A DNA stretch of 64,000 bases from contig NZ_CP042425.1 of the NCBI RefSeq assembly GCF_008254045.1, positions 5,642,001 through 5,706,000 of the forward strand, read 5' to 3'. Of this stretch, positions 47,501 through 55,053 are shown piece by piece. Each line of letters starts with the position of its first letter. Positions within the stretch are counted from its first letter, which is position 1. A model generated the notes under the pieces. The model saw only the letters and a list, made by a program, of their open reading frames with translations, was not told where the DNA came from and searched no databases. The position numbers and the translations under genes were made by a program. The DNA comes from Limnoglobus roseus (lineage in GTDB: Bacteria; Planctomycetota; Planctomycetia; Gemmatales; Gemmataceae).

Positions 47501-50500
47501 CCGGCCCCGGTTCCGTCCGGAGCGTTGCCGACTACGTACCAGTTCACGGCTGCCGACGCCGGCAGTCACGTCTTCACGCTCTACTATCTGGCGGGCAGCA
47601 ACCCGACGACGGGGCAAACCCTGTTATCCGTCACCGACCTGACGACCCCGGCCGCGACGAAGCCGAACCCGGCTCGGTCGCTGCTCACTGTGACCTCGGG
47701 GACGGCCGACCACTTCGTCCTCACCGGGCTGAACGGACCGGTCCTCGCCGGCGACCAGCGCAGCCTCACCGTGATGGCCGTCGACTCGTTCGGCAACGTC
47801 GATCCGACGTACACCGGAACGGTATCGTTTACGACCACGGACACGAATTCCGCGGCCGCGGTGCCCACGACGTACACGTTCACGGCGGGCGACGCCGGGG
47901 TGCACACGTTCACCAACGGGGTGGTCCTCGCGACCGCCACCAACCTGACGAACTCGTTCCAGACGGTCACCGCGAGTGACTCGACGAACCCCCTCGTCAC
48001 GCTGACCGGGTCGCAGAAGGTCCTGGTTCTTCCCGGACCGACGAACCTCCTCACTGTGGACGGCTTTACCAGCCCGGTGGTGGCGGGGACGGCGGGTTCG
48101 TTCACTGTGAATGCGTTCGATGCGTTTGGGAACGTGGCATCGGGGTACACGGGGACGGTGACGTTCTCGTCGAACGACGGCCAGGCGACGTTCGCCCCCA
48201 CGACGTACACCTTCACGGCCGCGGACAACGGGTCGAAGACGTTCACCAACGGGGCGACCCTCCGGACGTCCGGCAGTCGCACGATCACCGCGACCGACAC
48301 GGTTACGCCCCTCTTGGCGGGGACGCAATCCGGGATTCTGGTGACGCCGGCGGCGACGTCTCAGCTGTTGGTCGCACAGTTCCCCACGTCGGCCACCGCT
48401 GGCGTGGCCTACGATTATCGGGTTGCGGCAGCCGACCAATTCGGGAACGTCACGCCGGCCTATCGAGGCACGGTCACGTTCTCGACGGACGACGCTCAAG
48501 GCTCGTTCGTTCCGGCGGCCTACACCTTCACCTCGGCCGACAGTGGGGCGAGGACGTTCACCGGTGGAGCGACGCTGCGGACGGCCGGAACGCATACGAT
48601 CACGGCGACCGACTCCGTCACGGCGAGCATCGCCGGGGCGCAGACGGGCATTGTTGTAGTACCGGCCGCGGCGGCGGTGCTGACGGTGGGCGGGTTCACG
48701 AGTCCGGTGGTGGCGGGTACGGCGGGCTCGTTCATGGTGAACGCTTTCGATGCGTTCGGGAATGCGGCCACGGGTTACACGGGGACGGTGGCGTTCTCGT
48801 CGAACGACGGCCAGGCGACGTTCGCGCCGGCGACGTACGCTTTCACGGCGGCGGACAGTGGGTCGAAGACGTTCACCGCCGGGGCGACCCTGCGGACGGC
48901 CGGCAGTCGGACAATCACCGCGACCGACACGGCCACGGCGAGCGTGACCGGGACCCAGTCGGGTATCGTCGTCACACCCGCGGCAACGTCCCAGTTCCTT
49001 GTCAACAGCTTCCCCGCGTCGATTACCGCCGGGGTGAGTGGTTCCTTCATCGTTTCGGCCGCCGACGCCTTCGGGAACGTCACCCCGACCTACACCGGGA
49101 CCGCGGTGTTCTCGACGGACGACGCCCAGGGGACGTTTGCCCCGACGGGGTACACGTTCACCGCGGGTGACAACGGTTCGAAGACGTTCACCGGCGGGGC
49201 GACCCTGCGGACGGCGGGCACCCACACGATCACGGCGACCGACCCGGCGACAAACTTTACCGGGACGCAATCCAACATCCTCGTCACTCCGGCCGCGGCG
49301 TCGTCGCTGACGTTGGGTGGGTTCACGAGTCCGGTGGTGGCGGGTACGTCGGGTTCGTTCACGGTGAATGCGTTTGATGCGTTCGGGAACGCGGCGACGG
49401 GGTACACGGGGACTGTGGCATTCTCGTCGGACGATGGCCAGGCGACGTTCGCGCCGGCGACGTACGCTTTCACGGCGGCGGACAGTGGGTCGAAGACGTT
49501 CACCGCCGGGGCGACCCTGCGGACGGCCGGCAGTCGGACGATCACCGCGACCGACGCGGCCAACTCGACGCTCACCGCGTCCCAGACCGGCATCCAGGTA
49601 ACGCCCAATGTCACGAGTAAGTTTGCCCTGACCGGACTGCCGTCGCCGATCGCTCCGGGTGCGGCAGCCGCGCTGACGATCACCGCCCTCGACGTGTTCG
49701 GGAACGTCACCCCGGCTTACACCGGTACGTTGACCCTGACCACTTCGGATAACGGAGCGACGTTGAACCCGACGACGGTTACGTTCGGCCCGGCCGACGG
49801 TGGAACGCGAACCCTTCCCGGTGCCGTCTCGTTCCGGCACGCCGGGACGCAGACCGTCACCGCAAGTGACTCTGCCAACGGGTTGCAGGGCTCGATCACA
49901 GCGTCGGTTTCGGTTCCGACCGCGGTCGGGTTCCGTATCGTTGGTGTGCCGGCGTCCTTCGTTTCCGGCTCGACCCTCCAGTTGTCGATCACCGCGATTG
50001 ACGTGTTCGGCGATCGGGTTCCGGGATACACCGGAACCGTGAACGTGACGAGTTCCGATCCGACGGCAGTCATTACCTCGCCGGTCACCTTCACCCCTTC
50101 GGACGCCGGCACGAAGTTGATCAGCGTCAAATTGAACTCGCTCGGTGCGAACACGTTGTCGGTGACGGATTCGACCATCAGTCAAGTCGCCACGACCGTG
50201 CCCGTACAAGTCGTGCCGCAGGGGCTTGTTGCGTCCCGGTTCTTGGTGACCGTGTCGCCCTCCTCGGCGGCCATCGGGCTTGATCGGACCGTGACCGTCC
50301 GTGCGGTTGACGACGCCGGCACCCTTGTGCCGGGGTACTCCGGGACGGTTGCGATTACGACGACCGATCCGTCGGCCATACTGCCCCCGAACGCCACCCT
50401 CACGAACGGCGTCGGGACGTTCAACGTCATCCTCCGGACGATCGGCTCGCACACCATCACCGCGACCGACACGGTCAACGCCAACTTGACCGGCTCCCAA

Positions 50501-51502
50501 ACCTCGGCGGTGAAGGGGAACGTCACGCCCTCCACCACAGTGGCCGTCGGGGCCGGGGCGACCGGGACGGTGGCCATTTACGACAACGTGGGGAACCGGA
50601 AGTTCGAGTTCACCCCGTTCCCGGGAACGCCCGGCGGCACGCGGGTGACGACTGGGGACGTGACCGGCGACGGCGTGGACGATTACATCGCCGGCACCGG
50701 CCCGGGGACGAGTACCCAGGTCGTCGTGTACGACGGGGTGACGGGCAACCAGGTGTTCTCGTTCCTCCCGTTCGAATCCACCTTCACCGGCGGCGTGTTC
50801 GTCACGGCTGGGGACGTGAACAACGACGGCATCGCCGACATTGCGATTACCCCCGACCAGGGGGGCGGCCCGCGGGTCATCCTCCTGAACGGGAAGGATT
50901 TCGTCAAACTCGCCGACTACTTCGGGATCGACGACGTCAACTTCCGCGGCGGTGCCCGGGCGGCGATCGGCGACATGAACGGCGACGGGTTCGGCGACGT
51001 GGCGGTCGGGGCTGGGTTCCTCGGCGGCCCCCGGGTTTCGGTCGCCGACGGGAAGTTGTTGCTGACCGGGCAGGTCAAGACCCTCTTCAACGACTTCTTC
51101 ATCTTCAACGGCCCGGACATCGACACCCTCCGGAACGGTGTGTTCCTGGCTGTCGGGGACATCAACGGGGACGGCTTCGGCGATCTGATCGCCGGCGGCG
51201 GACCGAACGGTGGCCCCCGCGTCTTGGCCGTGGACGGGAAGAACCTCATCACCAATAACTCGGGCAGCCCGGTCAACATCGTGAACGCCTTCGTCCGCAA
51301 CAACGGCGACCGCGGCGGGATTCGGATTGCCACCAAGAACCTGGACGGCGACCGGTTCGCCGACCTAGTCGTTGGCGACGGCGAGGATCTCGGCTCGACA
51401 ATCACGGCCTACAAGGGGAGCACACTCGTGTCGGGCGCGTTCAACGCCCTCTACGAGACCGAGGTGTTCCCGGGCGTGAACGGCGGGGTGTTCGTGGGGT
51501 GA
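38537..51502 (+). CDS. Giant LEPR-XLL-type surface protein: P-domain-like, BNR, Ig-like and FG-GAP regions
   Basis: 4321 residues. Residues 1-40 are basic and end in FETIEDRIAPAT, the planctomycete LEPR-XLL-type export motif. Then: BNR/sialidase-like stretches with P-domain-like modules at about 355-585, 970-1115 and 1315-1470 (for example GEPGTGTWTLELFDD); a large BNR/sortilin-like propeller region at about 1500-2505 (VYLGAASGGLWKTTN, RSMDGGANW); a Big-like segment (2500-2650); a jelly-roll-like segment near 2670-2843; about ten Ig/filamin-like modules of ~104 residues (2845-3990), each with a YTGTV-like strand; and five FG-GAP/VCBS repeats with calcium loops such as DMNGDGFGD and DINGDGFGD (about 4000-4321). 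Likely a cell-surface adhesin or envelope protein. Very long antisense frames over it are shadows. Confidence 0.9.
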   Translation: MPPRNLMTSLRKWAFSPNHLGRKSLNTSLLFETIEDRIAPATLPTPTVIAPTATTASIALAQQVPAAANNNTTIDYINPQVVADPQNALHQVLVATRYTSNANGTALTAVTATTIDGGLSWTAITALARPRDPNLVTTANPNLYTDASSPAVAFGRDGMIYYVYLAHNTGKTSGAVLFNKAAFGTAPAATPTVLYRWLNADQALNPAIAVDNNVQTFVDPTTGVTFTDTLANRTAMPGRAAVYVAWNANSSANPRDITSPGGVLNFNPNPIQTAVSGDDGVTWSNPVPVNDGGYLTSPDNSRGVAPQIAISPGNSDTPGSLVFVWPQQVRGQNYAQIAYENTQPDGGSLTNLVPQTFTFTGTFDNATGKVNDAGAAVSPATVDTQSSKTFDLMIPAGTITDPNFTLQDLSINLGVVAPFLNHLRIELIAPDNTTTLTLLNNRTQGDNSNPNTPNGQPFPIGISGTLPGFTPANPNPPSAGLGIINGANSTYTVFSDTAARRINDPNSAFPYIGAFRPEGSSGYQSQLVPISLISGFLATAGLTNATAATLNGSTWHLRITDFRNDRLTLNGGGYTAPEFLQTFGLAFSSVPNGLGTDQVIAGAQAAPIGVDFNNAPLVGSATYPATSPTAGVPSTVSVAFDNSLGSFTPFGGNFYVAYTGVTLNTANPAQVTDTNIMLSRGTIGGGLGTPVQVNDDTPNDNFTEGNRPQFIPAVTVDSTTGTAVVTWYDTRLDANQTRAATFIATSIDGGATFSNQTVTVTQSVDGTQPFLNQPKKAIDVITGNSYTLQPVPSNVPLSNALGLGIRQSVIASGGKIYAYWSGNANAAGISVQSARAVTATGPRVISGDLGPVLTASTSGAGSYNTTLAADGTRRLDGILITFDRTVEVADAILTSNYTVRYHNPYNPVGADTMIPVTLVTPVDPDGRGGATQFLIRFAAQSAIGTYSYSVSPTIRDRVRSGVMTVVPSGGPVQSNNNTPVVVPDGSPTGATSTVAVNLPPGLVVSNVTVRINVSTTFDGDLRIFLRSPSGTRVPLVLNRGGGGDNFSDTTFDDSATTSIGAGTAPFTGSFRPESPLSVLSGEPGTGTWTLELFDDATPDIATLNNWTLNVTGGVVTVVVTKTGNFMDQDADSNPAEVNVDAFAMPKPTSGVPFTAPYDVTTQPLIIPGPHMIGSSVVNGGSATDPDLVLTGVASAVDITFDRDLNTVLANGPVFTKANIVRLTGPAGVIYDRNTATTNPLTVVSMNARTWRVGFPGQVLSGTYTIEIDPQFSGAVNLGANQPALIDTNLNAGLDVLRGGSPTNGVTVDNNYPATFSGAAATIAPAVGGIASTTEFPLSIPDSFIIAQSVGHQIQVVLNVSSATLNSQNVVDLIGELVAPDGTTIRLFTKAGNATRPPGNVWFSSTALTDSANTPIQSGFQPFSAGPYNPQFPLGDLNNVASLGTWKLRIINTGTQTPNLTSWSLRLPQVKSGTGLGETNADRLSVSFRVFNQDPTDSLTQKVWTPVGPASENGGANSSRTNGLAVDPSDPSGNTVYLGAASGGLWKTTNFLTQDAAGPSWIPLIDNGPTYALNVVSIAVFPRNNDPHQSIIFVLTGEGDTGSPGVGVLRSMDGGANWVVLDSLNNVVPGTETAPNFGGTIASIDTASRDRTFFGKTAFKIIIDPTAVNDTDKNLIVYAAFGGSGGVYRSNDTGRHWSLIQAGDATDIVLAAGSAATGTGNLQILYAAFRGQGVYIANPAFNASGMTLLTGTPPGNGNFIDADVLTQPRVPIASPSATPNGAKGRILLATPFLTNNKVLDLNYQGWLYALVIKADNSLDGLYLTKDFGGNWTKVSLAEYLQGNPPAAGFGTNNYTRNDHDNFAAPPGTSNPLPGQGNYDVGFAIDPLNPNVVYIGGTNDNAIGPSGPGTGGFIRVDTTGIMDALAFVAYDNGSTVGGNSVQFTANTGNLVTKGAGTKSQLTNANLGPGQTYGFSGQFGTPTAGLSGVNTGFLNVYRNPNDPFAATSSLYFTNVASIRNTGTGARYQAIFPEAQTDVHRVITFVDPVTGQTRLIVGDDQGVASAVYDGDGNLVTGLGSSSQAITLPTKIRNGNLQTVQFYSSTVHPSQLAAEIAGALYYGVAQDNGFPRSNTDILQTGVGTSPAMLSWAGAAGDGSWALTDQTGSGTNYQYHWPCCNNDVGDPNQFFLVNSVGKTQGLIQPGDNPVTGAGNWAMLGGPKFAVNPTDASGLAISSLITGKFFRSVNQGVQWFQVTGAGTPTDYSQAIAFGSPDIGATNANQSNNFIYAGHGSLIAVTFNGGTSWTDISNGLGGGTVQQIVPDTTRGSKAAYAVTNGGVFFNPDSSAAGSTWVNITGNIFSLSDPIFNDANPAPQNGETASLRNLTSLAIDWRYAIPDASATAPSATFPVLYAGGYGGVFRSLDRGQTWEIYPKASSYSYTDPSTGLPASIAIPDAGYFPSTLVTQLTLSQGNIDPASGQPIQQTGGLNMLTAATYGRGTWSIRLGTPENDPAIAAIAQFQVVKQSGPQVIGVDVTTQPTSPSNSGRVVVSFNSPVLASTFTTGRIQIKDANGQVLTITSVSPISNTSAPANFPLIPGNPSDFHNLYAVTFTAATPVATGFAQVTISPTVTDYAGFGLNEDDDFTNGETTADPNNGGAPADAYNGSLMLFGATAATTLADFSDGAGGLSLDGFTATGLWHATATATGATTTPGHSAPEIAYYGIDASGNYNTGARNFGTLDSPPIAVPAGMSTQLSFNYRLQSESGVSFDVASVQVSTNGGATFTTIASNGAGSIPQTLTWSPLSVNLTPFAGQTIIVRFSFDTVDGFANSTLGWQIDDVSVSSSPLNAKPGNLHIDQPVTTVAGAPTRVVVSSLDPTTGLPDPSYTGTISLTATINGQPVVLTPQPVVEILNVSEVGNTVTVRTVGPVAFVAGQQVRIAGVTTAGYNGDFVVASVTANGFTYTNPTAGLAADASGGSVTGPEVPAAALAGSPAPVPSGALPTTYQFTAADAGSHVFTLYYLAGSNPTTGQTLLSVTDLTTPAATKPNPARSLLTVTSGTADHFVLTGLNGPVLAGDQRSLTVMAVDSFGNVDPTYTGTVSFTTTDTNSAAAVPTTYTFTAGDAGVHTFTNGVVLATATNLTNSFQTVTASDSTNPLVTLTGSQKVLVLPGPTNLLTVDGFTSPVVAGTAGSFTVNAFDAFGNVASGYTGTVTFSSNDGQATFAPTTYTFTAADNGSKTFTNGATLRTSGSRTITATDTVTPLLAGTQSGILVTPAATSQLLVAQFPTSATAGVAYDYRVAAADQFGNVTPAYRGTVTFSTDDAQGSFVPAAYTFTSADSGARTFTGGATLRTAGTHTITATDSVTASIAGAQTGIVVVPAAAAVLTVGGFTSPVVAGTAGSFMVNAFDAFGNAATGYTGTVAFSSNDGQATFAPATYAFTAADSGSKTFTAGATLRTAGSRTITATDTATASVTGTQSGIVVTPAATSQFLVNSFPASITAGVSGSFIVSAADAFGNVTPTYTGTAVFSTDDAQGTFAPTGYTFTAGDNGSKTFTGGATLRTAGTHTITATDPATNFTGTQSNILVTPAAASSLTLGGFTSPVVAGTSGSFTVNAFDAFGNAATGYTGTVAFSSDDGQATFAPATYAFTAADSGSKTFTAGATLRTAGSRTITATDAANSTLTASQTGIQVTPNVTSKFALTGLPSPIAPGAAAALTITALDVFGNVTPAYTGTLTLTTSDNGATLNPTTVTFGPADGGTRTLPGAVSFRHAGTQTVTASDSANGLQGSITASVSVPTAVGFRIVGVPASFVSGSTLQLSITAIDVFGDRVPGYTGTVNVTSSDPTAVITSPVTFTPSDAGTKLISVKLNSLGANTLSVTDSTISQVATTVPVQVVPQGLVASRFLVTVSPSSAAIGLDRTVTVRAVDDAGTLVPGYSGTVAITTTDPSAILPPNATLTNGVGTFNVILRTIGSHTITATDTVNANLTGSQTSAVKGNVTPSTTVAVGAGATGTVAIYDNVGNRKFEFTPFPGTPGGTRVTTGDVTGDGVDDYIAGTGPGTSTQVVVYDGVTGNQVFSFLPFESTFTGGVFVTAGDVNNDGIADIAITPDQGGGPRVILLNGKDFVKLADYFGIDDVNFRGGARAAIGDMNGDGFGDVAVGAGFLGGPRVSVADGKLLLTGQVKTLFNDFFIFNGPDIDTLRNGVFLAVGDINGDGFGDLIAGGGPNGGPRVLAVDGKNLITNNSGSPVNIVNAFVRNNGDRGGIRIATKNLDGDRFADLVVGDGEDLGSTITAYKGSTLVSGAFNALYETEVFPGVNGGVFVG
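48040..49610 (+). repeat. Two-domain higher-order tandem repeat (about 627-630 bp) inside the giant gene
   Basis: Ig-like modules alternate in two types. Type A (FTSPVVAGTAGSF ... FSSNDGQATFAP) lies near 48060, 48690 and 49320; type B (FSTDDAQG) near 48370 and 49000. A-to-A offsets read 630 and 627 bp; B-to-B offset 630 bp. Between the second and third A copies, 104 bases are identical (48809-48912 and 49436-49539), showing recent duplication or gene conversion. Confidence 0.88.
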
Positions 51503-51536
51503 TCGACCCTCGGTGGTGACGATATCCTTTCTTTCA

Positions 51537-51570
51537 GGGGAACGGCCGCGGACTGTCCGGGTCGTTCCCC
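51537..51570 (+). terminator. Hairpin after the giant gene
   Basis: Stem GGGGAACG (51537-51544) / CGTTCCCC (51563-51570) with an inner CGGAC/GTCCG pairing. It lies 35 bp past the stop, but no T-run follows, so it may be only partly effective as a terminator. Confidence 0.5.
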
Positions 51571-51590
51571 GATCCATTTGAGGGCGACCG

Positions 51591-52730
51591 ATGCGCGTGA
51601 GCGTCTGCCTGGTGACGCGAAACCATGCCCCGTCGCTGGGCCGGGCGATCCAGTCGGTGGCCCGCTTCGCCGCCGAAGTCATCGTGGCCGACACTGGGTC
51701 CACCGACGGTACGCTTCAGGTCGCCGCGGACGCCAACTGCCGAATCGTGCCGACCGAATGGGCGGATGACTTCTCGGCCGTCTGCAACGCGGCCCTGGAC
51801 GCGGCCACCGGCGAGTGGGTTCTCTGGCTCAACCCCGACGAAGAATTGGAACCGGCCTCCGTGCCGCTGGTCACCTTGGCGGCTGCCGACTCGGGCGTCT
51901 TCGCGTGGCACCTTTCGGTCCGCGAGGAGCTTCGCGCGGACCGGCCGGGGCAGGGTATTTCCACGCCGCAGATTCGACTCTTCCAACGGGACGCGGCGGT
52001 CCGGTACCGCGGCCGCTTGCACCCGTGGTTCGTTCAACCCCTCGAACAAATCGCCGCCGCCCGCGGTATGATCGTCGCGAACACGAACGCCGTGATCCGC
52101 CGGCACGCCTACCTGTCGAAGTCTACTCCGGACAAGATTCGGTGGGTGGTCCGGTTGCTGGAGGCCGAACTACGGGACCGGCCCGGCCAACTCGGGTTCA
52201 CGATCGAACTCGGCCGAAACTTGCTCTGGCTCAACGACCCGCGGGGGCACGACGTTTTGGACGCGGCCGCCGATGAGGTCCGGAACTCGGGTGACGCTCC
52301 GGCCCCGCCCTCGCCGTGGGTCGGCTCGCTGATCGAGTACCTGCTCACGGTGTCGTCGGAACAACGCCGGTCTTCCGTCGGCCGGGACGAGGCACGGGCG
52401 TGGGCCGCCCGGTGGTTCCCCCGGACGCCGCCGGTGGTGTGGGCCGTCGCCGGGGAGCGGTTCGCCGCGGCCGACTACGCCACGGCGGCCGACCACCTCC
52501 GCCGCCTCGTCGAGATGGGCCGAACCGGGCGGTACGACCCCGCCGGGTTCGATCCGATCATCTTCGGGACGTCGGCCGTTTTGAACCTCGGCCTCTGTTG
52601 CCTGCACCTCTCTCAATGGGATGAGGCCAAGGCGTGCTTCGCCGAAGCCCGGAACGACCCCCAACACCGGGCGGCCGCCCTCCAGGGCTACCGACTCGCG
52701 GAGACCCAACAACGCCCCGTGAGTGAATAA
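51591..52730 (+). CDS. GT2-type glycosyltransferase with C-terminal TPR-like region
   Basis: 379 residues. N-terminal GT-A fold: SVCLVTRNHAPSLGRAIQSV, then EVIVADTGSTDGTLQVA, a metal-binding LWLNPDEELEPA segment in the DxD position, and LFQRDAAVRYRGRLHPWF. From about 225 to the end are helical repeats (YATAADHLRRLVEMGR, LNLGLCCLHLSQWDEAKACFAEARND) of TPR type. The SunS-like group of GT2 enzymes with TPR tails includes peptide S-glycosyltransferases, so a protein acceptor is possible but unproven. It starts 89 bp downstream of the giant surface-protein gene on the same strand. No clear ribosome site is seen. Confidence 0.87.
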   Translation: MRVSVCLVTRNHAPSLGRAIQSVARFAAEVIVADTGSTDGTLQVAADANCRIVPTEWADDFSAVCNAALDAATGEWVLWLNPDEELEPASVPLVTLAAADSGVFAWHLSVREELRADRPGQGISTPQIRLFQRDAAVRYRGRLHPWFVQPLEQIAAARGMIVANTNAVIRRHAYLSKSTPDKIRWVVRLLEAELRDRPGQLGFTIELGRNLLWLNDPRGHDVLDAAADEVRNSGDAPAPPSPWVGSLIEYLLTVSSEQRRSSVGRDEARAWAARWFPRTPPVVWAVAGERFAAADYATAADHLRRLVEMGRTGRYDPAGFDPIIFGTSAVLNLGLCCLHLSQWDEAKACFAEARNDPQHRAAALQGYRLAETQQRPVSE

Positions 52731-52882
52731 CACCACTCACGGCCGGCGTACACGTTCGCTCGGAAGGTCGTACTCTTCATCAGGGAGGGGAACACGTTCA
52801 CCGGATCGCCCGTCCGGGTTCCCTACCATACCCGCCTCCGCGCCACGGCGAAGGCGAATGCATCTGACATCGAGGGCACGTC

Positions 52883-53830
52883 ATGAAGCGGCGCACGTTG
52901 GGAAGTTCTGGCATCGAAGTCGGCCCGCTCGCGCTGGGCGGCAACGTGTTCGGCTGGACGGCCGACGAGGCGACCTCGTTCCGCGTTCTCGACGCTTTCG
53001 TCGCCGCCGGCCAGAACCTGATCGACACCGCCGACGTGTACTCGCGGTGGGCGCCCGGCAACGGCGGCGGCGAATCGGAAACGATAATCGGCCGGTGGCT
53101 GAAGCAGAGCGGCCAGCGGGCGAACGTCGTGATCGCCACGAAGGTCGGCATGGTGATGGGGCCGGGCGAAAAGGGGCTGTCGCGGGCGTACATCCTGCGC
53201 GCGGTCGAGCGGTCGCTGAACCGATTGCAGGTGGACACGATCGACCTGTACCAGTCCCACCAAGATGACGAAGCGACGCCGCAAGAAGAAACACTCGGAG
53301 CCTTCGGCGAACTGGTCGCGAAGGGAAAGGTCCGGGCGATCGGGGCGTCGAACTTCACGGCCGAGCGGCTCGCCACCGCCCTCTGCATCAGCAAAGAGTC
53401 GAAGCTCCCCGGCTACGTCTGCCTTCAGCCGGGCTACAACCTGTACGACCGGGCCGGATACGAGTCGGGAGTGGAAATGCTCTGCCTGCGGGAGGCGCTC
53501 GCCGTCATCCCGTACTACTCGCTCGGGGCCGGCTTTCTGACGGGCAAGTATCGCTCGGCGGCGGACCTGGCGAAAGGCCCGCGCGGGGCGAAGGTCAAGA
53601 ACTACCTGAACGACCGCGGCTTCCGCATCCTAGCGGCCCTCGATCAAGTGGCGGCCCGCTACCAAACGACGCCTGGGAAGGTCGCCATCGCGTGGCTGTT
53701 GGCCCGACCGAGCATCACCGCCCCCATCGCGAGTGCCACCAGCGTTGAGCAACTCCAAGATTTGATCGACGCGACCCGGCTGACGCTGGACGCGGACGCC
53801 GTAAAGTCCCTCAACGAAGCCAGCGCATGA
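52883..53830 (+). CDS. Aldo/keto reductase
   Basis: 315 residues, TIM-barrel AKR. Catalytic tetrad D48, Y53 (LIDTADVY), K87 (VVIATKVG) and the histidine of YQSHQDD are all present; cofactor-binding regions GASNF and the PIASATSVEQLQDLI segment indicate NADP use. Substrate unknown. Its stop codon overlaps the start of the next gene by 4 bp (ATGA at 53827), so the pair is translationally coupled. About 150 bp upstream (52731-52882) holds no other gene. Confidence 0.93.
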   Translation: MKRRTLGSSGIEVGPLALGGNVFGWTADEATSFRVLDAFVAAGQNLIDTADVYSRWAPGNGGGESETIIGRWLKQSGQRANVVIATKVGMVMGPGEKGLSRAYILRAVERSLNRLQVDTIDLYQSHQDDEATPQEETLGAFGELVAKGKVRAIGASNFTAERLATALCISKESKLPGYVCLQPGYNLYDRAGYESGVEMLCLREALAVIPYYSLGAGFLTGKYRSAADLAKGPRGAKVKNYLNDRGFRILAALDQVAARYQTTPGKVAIAWLLARPSITAPIASATSVEQLQDLIDATRLTLDADAVKSLNEASA

Positions 53831-55053
53831 GCGGCTCAACTTTGCACACCCGCTGTTGCATCGTCGGCGGCGGGCCGGCGGGGATGATGCTCGGGTTTCT
53901 GCTCGCCCGGGCCGGCGTTGAAGTCTTGGTCCTCGAAAAGCACGGTGACTTCCTTCGCGACTTCCGCGGCGACACGGTGCACCCCTCAACGCTGGAGGTG
54001 ATGCACGAGTTGGGTCTGCTCGACGAGTTCCTCAAACTCCCCCATCAGGAAGCGCGACATCTCACGGGCTACGTTGCCGGGCAGCCGGTGACGATCGCGG
54101 ACTTCTCCCACGTCCCGACGCGGTGCAAGTTTATCGCCCTCGTCCCGCAGTGGGACTTCCTGAACTTCCTGGCCGACCGTGCGAAACAGTTCCCGTCGTT
54201 CCGCTTGCTCATGCGGACCGAAGTGACGGACCTCGTCTTCGAGGGCGGCCGAACCGTCGGCGTCCGGGCAATAACGGCGGACGGGCCGCTCGACGTGCGA
54301 GCCGATCTCGTCGTCGGGGCCGACGGTCGGGGGTCGGTCATGCGGGCGTCGGCGGGGCTTGCGATCCACGACCTCGGCGCGGCGATCGACGTTCTCTGGA
54401 TGCGCCTCTCGAAGATGGCCGGCGACCCCGATCAGCCGCTCGGCCGGTTCGAGAGCGGGCACATCCTGGTGATGATCGACCGCGGCGACTACTGGCAGTG
54501 CGCCTACGTCATTCACAAGGGCGGGTTCGAAGGCGTGCGACGGGCGGGCATCGAGTCGTTCCGCGCCGCCGTGGCACGGGTCGCCCCGTTCGTCGCTGAC
54601 CGGGTCGGTGAACTCCGCGACTGGGACGACGTGAGGGTGCTGACCGTCCGCCTCGATCGGCTCCGCCGGTGGTGCCGGCCGGGCCTCCTGTGCATCGGCG
54701 ACGCGGCCCACGCGATGTCGCCCATCGGCGGCGTGGGCATCAACCTCGCCGTCCAAGACGCTGTGGCGACGGCAAACATCCTGTCCGATCCCCTCCGGGC
54801 CGGCCCGGTTGCCGAGCGCGTTCTGCGGAAGGTGCAACAGCGGAGGGAATTCCCGACCCGCGTGACGCAGTGGCTTCAAATGATGGTGCAGAATCGCGTC
54901 ATCGGCCGGGTGCTCGCGAGCCGGACTTCCCTGACGCAACCGTGGCCGGTCCGCTTGCTTCGCCGCTTCCCAATCCTGCGGCGAATCCCGGCCCGATTGG
55001 TCGGGGTCGGTGTTCGGCCCGAACACGTTCACACGAAGGAGTACCGGCCGTGA
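53827..55053 (+). CDS. FAD-dependent monooxygenase, PHBH/UbiH-like
   Basis: 408 residues. FAD-binding CCIVGGGPAGMMLGFLLARAGVEVLVLEKHGDFLRD at the N-terminus, DLVVGADGRGSVMR (the DG motif), and CIGDAAHAMSPIGGVGINLAVQDA (GD motif) define the p-hydroxybenzoate hydroxylase-type flavoprotein monooxygenases, here with the usual order and spacing. Aromatic ring hydroxylation or similar is expected; the substrate cannot be inferred. It overlaps the reductase upstream and the next gene downstream, each by 4 bp. Confidence 0.92.
   Translation: MSGSTLHTRCCIVGGGPAGMMLGFLLARAGVEVLVLEKHGDFLRDFRGDTVHPSTLEVMHELGLLDEFLKLPHQEARHLTGYVAGQPVTIADFSHVPTRCKFIALVPQWDFLNFLADRAKQFPSFRLLMRTEVTDLVFEGGRTVGVRAITADGPLDVRADLVVGADGRGSVMRASAGLAIHDLGAAIDVLWMRLSKMAGDPDQPLGRFESGHILVMIDRGDYWQCAYVIHKGGFEGVRRAGIESFRAAVARVAPFVADRVGELRDWDDVRVLTVRLDRLRRWCRPGLLCIGDAAHAMSPIGGVGINLAVQDAVATANILSDPLRAGPVAERVLRKVQQRREFPTRVTQWLQMMVQNRVIGRVLASRTSLTQPWPVRLLRRFPILRRIPARLVGVGVRPEHVHTKEYRP

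Noticed and set aside
48040-49610. Regularly spaced repeats considered as a CRISPR-like array
   Set aside because: The period is about 315/630 bp, in frame within a coding sequence, and the repeats encode Ig-like domains.
47624-50500. 958-codon open frame on the minus strand
   Set aside because: Antisense to the Ig-repeat region; its repetitive composition merely mirrors the repeats.
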